DNA of 64,000 nt, taken from Bicyclus anynana (Eukaryota > Arthropoda > Insecta > Lepidoptera > Nymphalidae). The stretch's first letter is position 1. Each line of letters starts with the position of its first letter. Where the stretch lies: the NCBI RefSeq assembly GCF_947172395.1, contig NC_069087.1, positions 11,551,107 to 11,615,106 on the forward strand, written 5' to 3'. The notes under the pieces are model-generated. The model had not been told where the DNA came from, ran no database searches, and worked only from the letters and a program-made list of their open reading frames with translations. Of this stretch, positions 1-12,181 are shown one piece after another. The position numbers and the translations under genes were made by a program.

Positions 1-153
1 AATCTGTCACATTCCACAGATAGTGCTCCGCGTTGACTAATGCATATATTATTATAGATAGTAACACTGATAATAAATGATAAATAATGTATATATAGAA
101 CAATTAGTTTTAGGTCACCAATCTACAAAGTTTTCCTCATGTATATATTTTAG

Positions 154-466
154 GTCGTCGTCATCAACCCATATTCGGCTCACTGCTGAGCTCGAGTCTC
201 CTCTCAGAATGAGAGGGGTTAGGCCAATAGTCCACCACGCTGGCCCAATGCGGATTGGCAGACTTCACACACGCAGAGAATTAAGATAATTCTCTGGTAT
301 GCAGGTTTCCTCACGATGTTTTCCTTCACCGTTTGAGACACGTGATAATTAATTTCTTAAAATGCACACAACTGAAAAGTTGGAGGTGCATGCCCCGGAC
401 CGGATTCGAACCCACGCCCTCCGGAATCGGAGGCAGAGGTCATATCCACTGAGCTATCACGGCTCT
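154..466 (-). mobile_element. tRNA-derived SINE (family A)
   Basis: Read on the - strand it starts gagccgtgatagc(t)cagtgg (A box), has a ggttcgaatcc B box, a body of about 250 bases, and ends in a (GAT)n tail. Full length. Such elements are common in moths; I do not assign a database name. Confidence 0.85.
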
Positions 467-1221
467 TATATTATATTTTAGGTACCTACATATAATACAT
501 ATAACCTAAATTATATAACTCTGGACTGTTATAGGTTATTAATCGTAGTCTGCATGCTATACATTAAACAACATTGATAGTATGAATGAATTAAAGGTTA
601 TACATGGGAGAGAGTAATAAGTGCAAGTCGAATTAAGCGATGATTATTAATACCTATTTTAAAACATATTATTTTAAGTAAGTATATTAAACCAATAGAC
701 TATGGTAAGATAGGAATCTAGCGCCTGTTTGTTATTGTACAGCAATAGCAGTTATATTCTACTTGTCTTCTATTATTACAGCCAATGTTATAAGACTTAC
801 TTTCGTATATTCCTTGATCTATATCAATATTTAGATAAAAAGCTAATCTTTAATTATTAAAGCGTATGATTTTATTTTTATTTTAGTGCTTTTTATTTTA
901 AATCATTATTGACTTAGCTGGTCGCTTCTGTGCATTTTAAAAATATGTATTTCTATATGCATTTGTATGTTACTTCTAATAAAAACTATTGTATTGTATC
1001 AGATTTCTTATTTCTTAGATGATGATAAACCACTTTTAACGTCATACTAACACACATTCCCTTATCTGCTTTAACTTTTCAAGTCATCACCTTGTTATTA
1101 TGATAAGCTTATTGTTTATCACACAACAAATATTAACTCGGCAATCCCTTAGGGGAACGGCTTGATGAAACAATACAATGACTGTGCTAAGAAGGGATAG
1201 GCCTCAAGTGATTCCACACCA

Positions 1222-1355
1222 ACGTTCTGTTTCGTTACAAAGTTCCACCGTTCTATTTCGTTCCAAAGTTCCTCTATTCTATTTCGTTCCAAAGTTCTAC
1301 TGTTCTATTTCGTTTCAAAGTTCCAACGTTCTATTTCGTTCGAAAATTCTAAAGT
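1222..1355 (+). repeat. 26-bp minisatellite, about 5 units
   Basis: Five units built on TTCTATTTCGTTCCAAAGTT, with unit starts at 1225, 1251, 1277, 1303 and 1329. Base changes between units; a short open frame across it has no recognised meaning. Confidence 0.9.
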
Positions 1356-1645
1356 TCCTAGTAAAGTTTATTGATTCGAGTAAGCATCGTGTTTTGTGAT
1401 GTTGATAATGAAGAGCTCTTGTAATCAAATTGAATGGAGAGGAATAAAATGACGCTTGACGCTTGAAAGCACCTATGGAAGCTTTGTTTCTGCCTTAACT
1501 TTAACGTGGGTTTTTCGGTGTATATGTAATTATTATCAATTTCAATATACCTGTATGGATTTGTATAGGCACGGTAATTGCTGCAGCACCGTAAAAATCA
1601 AGATTTTCTAAAATATTTAAAGTTAAGGTTAAAGGTAATAAAGGT

Positions 1646-1686
1646 ATTTAAATTTACCTTCTATCAAATAGAAGGTAAATTTAAAT
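1646..1686. repeat. perfect 19-bp inverted repeat, 3-base loop
   Basis: Arms 1646-1664 and 1668-1686 match 19 of 19. AT-rich; could form a cruciform or RNA hairpin. Confidence 0.85.
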
Positions 1687-3781
1687 GTGCCAGTAGCAAA
1701 ATTAGAATCATAATAATAAAGTGGTTAAGTTAATGCTGAAAGTTTAAAATTACTTAGATCACACTAGAACTCCTTTGGCCCAAATAGTTGTCCTACACAA
1801 AGTTAAATGTCGTTTATTATTAAAAATTACATCCTAAAGAGTGACGAACCGTCAACTTTGTTATGCAAATTGTATATAGTTACTTGTATAATTATTAAAA
1901 TCAACTGAGTACTTAATTTAAATTTATAAATGTTTGTAATTACTTGATCTTTGTATTACGAAGCTTCTCATGCTCATAATTTAAATCATTAAAATTATTA
2001 AGGAACATCAATTTGTAAACTGCTGCTTCATCTTTCAAAGTGGAATTGAATTAAATTCAAATTCATCGTTGCAGGACGGTTCAAGAACCTTTATTTATTT
2101 TAAGCCTCGATCCTTGCCGTAAGCCAGTTTTCATTTATTACACGTTATGTGGTAAAGAGATTTTCGAAAACGTTGTCTTTTTCTGGAACCAATAAGCCTT
2201 TTTAAACCGTGGTCATAAACGATTCTGTTTCTTTCTTGAAGCTAAAAATGTATGTAATATGTGTAAACTGTAATATGGCATATAAACTGTAGGCATTAAA
2301 TATATTTACTGCTTTTTATATATTTTGTTATTATTATGTTTTTTGCAACTTACCATTGTTGGTGCATCTAATAAATCTAAAAAATAAACTCGAATATCAT
2401 TGTGGGTAGATTAACGTGTGTACCTAATTAATTAAAATTAATTCTTACTCAATATGGCCTTTGCCGCTTTTGTCGTTGCTATCAAAATCATGGATGTTAG
2501 CTAATTTCTTATAATTCCTTACTGCCTTTTGCAATGAACGCATGATTGAGCGTTTAAGCGTTTTACATACAACACGGTACATAAACATAACTGTACCAGT
2601 AACACCATATACTAGATGGTGTGGTTAACCTGACGCGACTGAAGTTCCTGCTCATTGAACCTTTAGTTAGTTATGGTGTGCACGTTTCCAGGTTAGTAAT
2701 AACACAAGAATCCTTTATAATCATTCCCAATTTATGCTAAACAAAATAAATTCGACTATATATTTTTTTACGTTTCGAAATTCATTACCTTCTCCAATTT
2801 TTGCCATCAGATTTCAAACGATCTCCTTGAAAATCTTATATTCTAAGTCACAATTATTCACATACTAATGTATTCAAATGTTTTGTCTGAATAATAAGAA
2901 TTACGAAAATTTAGAATGGACGCAACATCTAATTTGATTAACAATCCTTGAGGCCACGCACATTGGTAGATACTAGACATGTAGACACTGTTCAAAACTG
3001 TTTATAGTGAACTCGATGTTTGAAATTAACGGAGACCACGAAGTTTTTGAACACACATAACGGCCAATCACATGGCTAAGTGCGGAAACGGCCCAGAAGA
3101 AAGAAGAAGTTTTTGAAACCATGTGATGTCTTTCGTATTGATTTAAAAAAGAGTTATTTCTTTATCAAAATTACCATCTTTTTCTTCAACACAAAAATCT
3201 TTATCTAACAGGGAACAACTAAGAATTGGTAATCAGCACTTCACAGATGTAGTTATTACCAAGACTGTGTCCGATCATAATAGATTTCTTTATAAAATAG
3301 GTAACAAAAATACTTAGTTTTTAGGATACGGATAATGAACTTGGCAATGAACTCAAAAGTTGCTCTTTTGCAAAAATTTTACCTGTCCTTCATATCCAAC
3401 TTAATTAAAGAAATGCTAAAAACCTTCATTTACTTTGGATTTTAAGTCCTTTTATCTAACTATTGTCTGTTTATTATCTGTACTCCTACACATTGTAAGT
3501 TAAACGTTAGTTAAGTCAAGTTGATTCAAGTCTTTCTTTTTACTATTGAAGGTCACTTAGTGGCCTCGGTCATCTTTATTAATTAACCGCTTTTGATTAT
3601 TAATAGTTGATTGTAGGCGGTAGTATTCTCCTTGTGCGCTTAATGCTTATTGTCAATAATAGCTATTAAGTTTTGTATGTCTATGTGTCTATTAATGGTA
3701 AAACTGATGGGTTGGATAAAAATAGCGTTAAGTAATATATTTGACCAATTTAAATATGTAGTTTCAATTACTTAGTTTCAA

Positions 3782-4466
3782 TTATAAAATACGTCATCAC
3801 CATCACATGACATAGGCCTTTTGTACATGGACTTACGAATACCACGGTTTCAAGCCGCCAGTATCCAGCGGTAAATTATTAAAAATAAACCATGTAAAGC
3901 GCGCTATAATGATTTCCAAGTTTGTTTTAAGTTTAGATGTAAAGCAGACCCAAAGTTTTACATTACAAGAGTTAACCAGTAAAAATTGTAGTAATAACTG
4001 CTTAACTAACACTAGTTTTAGTACATCATACAGCAAAGACTGCTTTAATATGTTGTTTCTATGAAAATTAGTCGAAATAGTTTCTTTCAAGTTTTATATA
4101 TTATCATCATCATCATTATCAACCGATAAATTGATACTGATGATGATCATATAATAAAATGCTGCTCATAGGCCTTATATATGGAATTTCAAACACTACT
4201 GTTTGGAGCCATTTAGCAGTAAATTACCAAAAATAATTTAAAAACATGATTAAATTCTAAGTTTTCTTTTAAGCATAGTTACAAGGCATAGACTCAAAGT
4301 TTTCCAATGAATCCCTCGTAATGGGAAATAAACTGTAGGTATTAGAAGAGTTAACAAATGTAAGTTGTAGTAGTAACTGCTTAACTAACGTTAGCTTTAA
4401 AACATCATACAGCAAATACTAATGTGTTATTTATTTGTAAATGAGTCGAAATAGTTTCTTTCAAGT
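3782..4466. repeat. diverged tandem duplication of about 330 bp
   Basis: Segments about 3782-4094 and 4110-4466 share the same order of motifs, including cttaactaac, catcatacagcaaa and gtcgaaatagtttctttcaa. Each begins with a fragment of non-LTR element 3' end (cataggcc ... tggactt type). Confidence 0.7.
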
Positions 4467-4514
4467 TGATTATCGTGGTTATTGTGCGATCTTTATTAAC
4501 TAAGTTGCCTTCAC

Positions 4515-4610
4515 TCTTCAGTTGTGTTTACGCCGCGGCACGGCTCGACTGTGCGACACGCTCTTTCGCCATTGCTTCTTACTAGCGTCCTAAATTGTGA
4601 AGTTATATTA
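4515..4610 (+). promoter_or_regulatory. candidate initiator and GC-rich leader
   Basis: TTCAGTTG, an arthropod initiator-like motif, at 4517-4524 is followed by about 50 GC-rich bases in an otherwise AT-rich area. It could be a non-coding first exon. No confirmed donor; speculative. Confidence 0.2.
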
Positions 4611-5053
4611 TAAGTAATTAAATTAACGGCTTATACCATTAATAAGTTTACGACAACGTGCAAGAAAGTTAGGCTGATACCAATATTGTTGTAGCGTTTT
4701 CTTTCTAAAGTGATGCAAGGATGCATTTTGTTTTTACAATCGTGCATGGAAAACCGTTCAAGTTAACGGGTGTAATTATTGCATTGCCATTAATGTGAAA
4801 CGTTGTGGAGATGTGGAAATGTTTGTTTTTTTGTGCGTTAAACGTTTTTTACGTAAGAAGAATCAAATCAAATCATTCTCTATTTGCCAGAATGTTGTGT
4901 ATGTTGGATATTTTAATTTAAGAAAACAAATACCTAACAAAACACACATTTCCAGGAATATCATAAATAGTAAATTAGTTTACGAATAAGAATGACTTAG
5001 GTACTTCGCAACTTGTGTTATAAATTAAATATAAAAAATAGGTAATATAACGA

Positions 5054-5222
5054 CTAGGACGCCCGCGACTTCGTGTGAAGTTCACTTTTTCACAAAACCC
5101 GCGGTAACAATGTATTTTTTCGGGATAAAAAGTAGTCTATATGTTGCTCCAGACCTCCTCTATCAATCAGTGAACGCCCCATTAAAATCGGCTAAGCCGT
5201 TGCAAAGATTGGCGGACATAGC
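5054..5222. mobile_element. dispersed repeat fragment (family B-like)
   Basis: Contains gacgcccgcgacttcgt and a later gtctatatgttgctccaga block. Related fragments occur at 21486, 35850, 51440, 53850 and 59165. These are typical lepidopteran retroelement 3' remnants; class not determined. Confidence 0.6.
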
Positions 5223-5402
5223 TTTTTTATGGTTTGGTATTGTGTAAATAATTATAAGCACTTGAGAAAACACAGTCATAAGATCACATATAGACACTTT
5301 AATTTTATTTATATGTATTGGTGTATTGATGATGATAAACAAAACAGTTTTTCGGGTTATTTAAACGATGACCATAGTGTGATATTTCGAATGCCTTGAA
5401 TA

Positions 5403-5902
5403 GGGATGATGACAGTTTTTTAAATTGTATATAAATTAAGAGTATACTAATAGTAAAGCAATTTTGTAAAAGGAACAGGATGTCTGCGATCATTACTTTC
5501 GGAGCTACAGGGATTTAAAGAGTCAGATTTGCGGCGCTGCCGCGGATCCCTGAAAAACGCTCCATACAAAATGGCTCGAAAAAATGACGTCATAGGCAAT
5601 GTAATGATCGTTAGATTTGTATGCGCGTTCAAACAAAATTACTAATATCTTTGTTATTTGTGCGTTTATCTTTATAGTTCATATATTAAAAAATGTCCCA
5701 TTTAATGTAAGGAAGCTAAAACTGTATAAATTTTTATTTAATTACGATAAAAAAATTTTAATAGTTTTTGAAATTTTATAATCTCATTTATTTTGCAAAT
5801 ATCCAGACAATCTTTGCTTTTTATTTATAAATTAGTTAACATTGGCCCTATTTATCCAAATGTATCATAAAAATCAATATATTCCAACCTAGTCATCATC
5901 CC
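5403..5902 (-). mobile_element. family G element with short inverted ends, copy 1
   Basis: About 500 bp bounded by GGGATGATGAC and its complement. Copies in the other orientation at 44013-44476 and 60452-60953. The conserved core contains the agggatccgcggcagcg block and a 60-codon open frame including AFFRDPRQRRKSD. Confidence 0.75.
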
Positions 5903-6712
5903 CATTGCTTCAAATGCAGAATTGCAAATTACGAGGAGTGTTAACACAGCCAAGCACACCTTAATGTATTTACGTAATTTGCGAGTTACGACCTTGAGGT
6001 ACGTTTAATACAAATCGAACGTAGGATTTAAAAAAATGTTAGTGAAATGATCATCATGACAATGATTCATCACATATTTTGATAACAAAAATGATATTTA
6101 TCATTATTTTTTTGATTTGTCATTCAATGACTCTAATGCAGAAATAATGATGTGAATCGGTTGAATACAACGGCAATTCGTAACGTCACATTATTTATTA
6201 GTAGTTACCATGTAGATACAGTATTCCGATGTTATAGGTACGAGTAATAAGCGCGTTATCAACTGAGTTGTCGAGACATCAATCATTTCTTGTATGCCGT
6301 CCCGTATTCAATGATGCTAAAGTATAAGTAAATAAAATGCTATAAGTAAGTATAACTTAAAAAGAAGGTGTGAAGTTGTACTGAGAATTAATGACCTCAA
6401 ACATTGACACCCTCTTTGGTGCATTAAAACATCGGTTGCTTAATAATTTCTTCGATTGGGCCGATCAATTAATAAGATGATCTCTATTTGACACAGATAT
6501 GGTCTGAACTTCACTGTGGCTACCTCTGCGACATCGAAGTGAATCGAATTTCTGTCTCTTGGATGCATAGTAACATTTTGGTTCCTCGTTCCTTAATTAC
6601 GCTTCGATATTGATTTTATTGATTGGTATCTTCAATTCAAGATTGAATAGTTACCTTAGACTGCATCTTCGCTTACCATCAGGCATATAACTTAAGCTGT
6701 AGATAACAATTA

Positions 6713-6913
6713 TCTATACTAATATTATAAAGCTGAAGAGTTTGTTTGTTTTTTTGATTAAACGCGCTAATCTCAGGAGCTACTGGTCCGATTTGAAAAA
6801 TTCTTTCAGTGTTAGATAGCCCATTTATCGAGGAAGGCTTAGGCTGTATATTATCCTCGTATTCTTGCGGGAACGAGAACCACGCGGGTTAAACCGCGCG
6901 GCGTCAGCTAGTA
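6713..6913 (+). mobile_element. family B dispersed repeat
   Basis: Starts tatactaatattataaagc, contains ctactggtccgatttgaaaa and ends cgcgcggcgtcagctagta. A very common lepidopteran repeat; other copies are listed. No coding sequence. Confidence 0.8.
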
Positions 6914-7208
6914 GGTCTATAAGCTCGATAATGACTTGAACCTGATTGATTGACGCAAATCTAATCGTTTACGATTCGGCGCATGATCCCCGAACCATAA
7001 CAGAGTGCATTTCCGTCGACCGTATAAGGCCTTCGACAAACTTGACGCAAAGATAATGATCAGTTATCGTAACAAAAACTGCGTATTGTTTGAGTTACGT
7101 ACATATTTGCCATTGTATTTGTACAAGGTTTGAATCACTTTTGATTGTACTTGCATAGCGACAGTAAAAATCAGATAGGTAATCGAATCGCATAGCCCTT
7201 TATTCAAA

Positions 7209-7429
7209 ACTAGCTGACTCCACGCGGTTTTACCCGCGTGGTTCCCGTTCCCGTAGGAATACAGGGATAAAAAATAGCCTATAGCCTTCCTCGATAAATG
7301 GGCTATCTAACACTGAAAGAATTTTTTAAATCGGACCAGTAGTTCCTGAGAATAGCGCGTTCAATCAAACAAACAAACAAACAAACAAACTCTTCATCTT
7401 TATAATATTAGTATAGATTAGTATAGATA
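7209..7429 (-). mobile_element. family B dispersed repeat
   Basis: Reverse orientation of the copy at 6713, about 300 bases away, so the two form a long inverted repeat. Contains a (CAAA)n expansion near 7370. Confidence 0.8.
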
Positions 7430-7729
7430 TAATAAGAAAACGTAGTTTTTTGCAAGTACATTTTTTAGATTTCTTACATATAACCATTTTATGCTCCCTG
7501 CTTTCCTACTAACTGCTTGTTATAACTGAGGTTTAGGAGCAGAGTGAAATTAAAGGTTGACCTAACCTAACAGAAATTGTATTCAAGTTCCATAGACTAC
7601 TCGAGTTTTTTTGATATGAGGAAACTCTTGTTTGTTTTCTACATCCTCCTTCATGTTGCCAAACCCCCAGGTGATTATGCCGTTCACAGTTCAGTAACCT
7701 TAACGTGACCACATATCGCACATAAGTCA

Positions 7730-7987
7730 TTCATCATCATCATTATCAACCCATATTCGGCTCACTGCTGAGTTCGAGTCTCCTCTCAGAATGAGAGGGG
7801 TTAGGTTAGGCCAACAGTCCACACACGCAGATAATTGAGAAAATTCTCTGGTATGCAGGTTTCCGTTTGATACACGTGACACGTGATATTTAATTTCTTA
7901 AAATGCACCAAACTGAAAAGTTGTAGGTGCATGCCCTAGACCGGATTCGAACCCACACCCTCCGGAATATGGAGGCAGAGGTCATAT
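7730..7987 (-). mobile_element. tRNA-derived SINE (family A), 5'-truncated head
   Basis: Has the (GAT)n tail and body but ends within the tRNA-like head after the B box region; internal deletions relative to the copy at 154. Confidence 0.8.
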
Positions 7988-9324
7988 AATCATAAGTCCA
8001 TGAGCCCAATGTAGAAAAAAAGACTTTTATAAGGGTAGTTTAGATATTTTGGGACATTGATTTATGAAAAGTGTATTTTAATAATTGATTACCTATTATC
8101 CTCTTTTAGACCAGCACTCCTCCTGGCAACACGTAGAATCATAATCTACATGCTTTTCTGAGTCCAAAACTGTAAACAGAATGCGGTCCTCAATTTTTGC
8201 ATACTCACATCCTTCACAGCGCGTTGTCTATTTAAACTTGTGAAGTGGTAAGAAGTCTAGTGCAGCAAACAAATAAAGAAATAAACCATTTACTACGAAG
8301 TATCACGTTGATTATATTTCTCAGCTTCACTCGACCCGATTTTATTTTATAACGTTGATTATATGTATATACAATGTACAAATGCACATTGCACACGTCT
8401 CGGAATTCGTGCTGTACGCATAGGTGTTGTGATGCGAGGAATCTCTCTCGCGTGATCTTACCGCTGACATTACCATTTCTTCACATGCTACTTTCCTTCC
8501 GTGAATAATATGCTTCGTTTTGTACGCACGAGACAATCATATTTATGATTTGCTTCATATCGAGCATCTTATTTCAATATTAGCATAAAAAACTATTTAG
8601 GTACTAAGAGAACTATGGAGCGCAAATGTAGACACTTTGCTACCAATATAACAACTTATTTTATGCGCAATGCTACAGCTAGCGATTTTGTAAATAGCTT
8701 CCAAGACATAGTGTACTGTTTTCGTTTAGCCCATATATTCGTAAATTTAAATGAAAATATCCCTAAGCAAGTCTTGATTGAAAGCTTTTCTAGATCCACT
8801 CCTTTCATGTACTGATTTGATAACTAGACTGACCTTCAGCCGCGTCTGCTGAACCGACTTTTAGCGGACTCAGAAGTGATTACAAAAATAAGAAAACTAA
8901 TGTCGAACAAAGGTTCACATTTGTCAGGACAACTTAATTAACAAATCAAACTAACCACCAACCAAAATAAGACCCTTGAATGGCAGAGAATGACCTTGAG
9001 TGAAGTCACGCACTTGTGAACGCTGTGTGTAGGGTTAAAGGCGCCTTTGACTGGTATCACTCCCCTTTTAGCGTCACGGAAGACGATATTTCCTGCAATG
9101 AAAAAAAAAGTTCTAATCATATGAAGCACTCTTTACCTAACAGTTTCGATTATATCAATCGCGATCTTTATTACCTAATCGATAAACTTATGATAGCTGC
9201 AATTTTATAGAACAATAAAAATATCAAAAGAACGTCACTAAATGGCGGTTTGCCTTTCATTCGAAATCAAATTAATCTGTATCTTTGGAAGGTGGATTCG
9301 TATTGTATCATATAGCTTAACAAG

Positions 9325-9530
9325 TAGACGCCGCGCAGTTTCACCCGCGTGGTTCCTGTTCCCATAGGAAACCGGGGATAAAATATATTTATCCCGGGCC
9401 TATAATCTTTATCGATAAATAGGCTATCTAAAAGTAAAAGAATTTTTGAAATCGGACTAGTAGCTCCTGAGATTAGGGCGTTCTAACAAACAAACAAACT
9501 CTTCAGCTTTATATAATATTAATAAAGATG
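9325..9530 (-). mobile_element. family B dispersed repeat
   Basis: Matches the 7209 copy from gacgccgcgc to tataatatta, with several substitutions. Confidence 0.75.
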
Positions 9531-9820
9531 AATAGATAGAATTTAGCACCAAGAATTAAAACAAGGAATTAGATTACGCTTAAAATTACTCCCATTGTTT
9601 CTTTTGGAATATGGAAGGCAAGGATTTTTATATTTAACTGATTTTTCTTTATTCATTTTCCTTATCTTTGAAGATTACTTAAATGAAGAGTAGTCATTGC
9701 AAGCAAGTCCGGTCCGAGTCCGGCCTCTTCACAACTTTTCTATTAAGGCTTTTATTAGATTTGGACCTTTTTAGCTTTCATATCTTACTCAGAAAGTTTA
9801 TAAATGTCATTTGACTTACG

Positions 9821-9956
9821 GCCAGTTTCTTCATCGCAAGTAACAGTCAAAGTAACGTCATAAATCAAAAGTGACGGTCTTATTTACTAAAAAATAAAGT
9901 CTTCTTTACTACTTACTACTTTTACTGTTACTTTAGCTTTACATGAAGAAACTGGC
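9821..9956. mobile_element. hairpin (MITE-like) element, 136 bp
   Basis: Terminal inverted repeats GCCAGTTTCTTCAT at 9821-9834 and 9943-9956, with further imperfect pairing inside (aagtaaca / tgttactt). No open frame. Confidence 0.7.
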
Positions 9957-11650
9957 TGTTAGAGTCAGAACTTAGACCAATGGTCTAAGAGTCAGAAAGT
10001 AACAGAACAGAAGGTACGTTCAGACCATTATTGTTGTAGAATAAGCCTCGCGGACTCATCATAATCAGGATCATTAAAATAATCTATGGTCAAATACTTA
10101 TCAGGAAATGGTAAGACAGAATAGGGCTAACTTGTTTAACTATACTTCAATGGAAAATCTCTGTCTGTCTTGATCAGCGAACTCCGTTGTATTTTGGTTA
10201 CATTTTGACTTGTTAGTTAAATTGTCCTGACACATATTGTGAATTTGAACCTTTTTTCTAACATTAGTTTTTCTTATCTTTTTTTAATCAACTTCTGAGT
10301 TTTCCTAAAATCAGAAGTGGGATATGGAATGACCGATAAAAATGACAAGGAAAGATTTCATTACATTGTAATAACTAATAACTCTTTCGTGAGGAAGGTC
10401 TATCATAATTAGATAGGAAAAAAGCGTTGTTCCCGTTAAGCGGATTTGCAATGAATCACGCGATCCATAATGGGATGTACCTGCTGCCTAGCATCTGGTG
10501 CACGCCTCGCCGTATTTGGTTGGCGGCGCGCGAAGGTCAAGGCTTCATCCGCACCGGTGACCCGGTATAACTGACTCTTTGATGTACTTGTGATGGAACC
10601 GTTTGAACTGCGTAAAAACGGAAGAAGTACTTAACTGTACAAGCGTTTACTTAACTAAGATTAATTTATTTATAATTTTATTTATGCGGATTTTTTTTTT
10701 GATAATTTTACTCTCAATGCTGTTGAGAGGATTTAACTTAACCTGCTAACCAGTGAAAACAACAAGTAATATAGTTTAGTGGATACGTATATGGGATCTG
10801 TAATTCACGGTTAAAACTGAAACTAATATAATTGTCACTATCGTAAAATTATAATAGGATATATATAATAAAATTTTAAAGAAAGAAAGAAAATACACTT
10901 TATTGTACACCACAAAGAACATATAATACAATGAAAAATATGCTTTCATCTTTCCTTTGTAAGATCAATCCTACAATTATTATGATGGGATTTAGATTGG
11001 TCAGTGATCTTAAAAGAAAAAGCTAAAATAATAAAACAAAAATTACATTAGAAATTTGTCTATAATTACTCCGTATATATGTTTTGATATAACCTAGAGG
11101 TAGACCTTGAACATTTTGGTACAAATCAAGTTTTTTTTAAAGTATATTTGCCATATCTTTTTAAATATGACCAATATTCCCAGTCGGAAAAGACTGTATT
11201 AAAAGTAGTTAAGAAAGTGGCAAAGTTAAGTTTCATAGGAATTATGAGGTACCGGTATTGTTTATTTTATGCAATTAGTAAACATGGGGAAGCCTTATAC
11301 CAGATTAAGCCTAGGTCGCAATGTAATTTAATTCCGCTTCTGTGAATTGGTATTGGTAATATTAGTAACACATTCAATATCTTTAGCTAGTCTAAGTGAT
11401 GAAAAGTAGCTTTAGCAATATTCTGCTTTAGCGAATCCTCAACTGAAACCTTACAAGAACTGTAATACCCGTTTCGTGTGGCAAAATTTTAGGAATTAAA
11501 GAAATATTGGCTTAGTATACACATATTATATCAGTAAATGTATATATTTTAAGCCAGCTAACCATCCTATCACTAAATCTAAACTACATTTAGGTACATA
11601 ATCTACATTCGACTATTTCTGTTGTTACTTTCAGCTTATCCTAATTTTTA

Positions 11651-11687
11651 ACCGACTTCAAAAAGGAGGAGGTTCTCAATTCGGTCG

Positions 11688-11728
<41 letters not shown>

Positions 11729-11830
11729 GTATGTACACCGATTACTCAAAGACGCCTGGACCGATTTCAAAAATTCTTTTTTTGTTTGAAACGGTATAGT
11801 CCCCATTTTCTTTTTTTAACAACCTTGACC
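11651..11830. repeat. dispersed repeat with 37-base T run
   Basis: Starts accgacttcaaaaaggagga, a widespread lepidopteran repeat, then a long T homopolymer around 11690-11726 and gacgcctggaccgatttc. A short relative lies at 43247-43290. Confidence 0.7.
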
Positions 11831-12181
11831 AAACAATAGTAAAAGAAAAAATTAAATTCAATTAAACCGCTTTTGATTTTTAGCGAGATTAACGAACAGC
11901 TAATATTTTATTTTATAATTTTTAAGAGAAAGTAAAACAAAAAAACCGTATGTTTAAGCGAAATATACGCATTTTTAGACTCATTGCATTTAACTAAGTA
12001 TCTAGAAGTTGTAGTTAAATAAAACAGTGTCCAGTGTACTCTTCACAATTGTTCAGAAACTGTTACTTAGAGTGCCAAATTCTAAAACAATGTGCCGAAA
12101 TAGAGCGAATTCGTTTCACCGCTTTTCAAATAAAAGTTAGTGAAATCGGAATTGTTAAACCAGTGTTATGTAGAGATGTGA

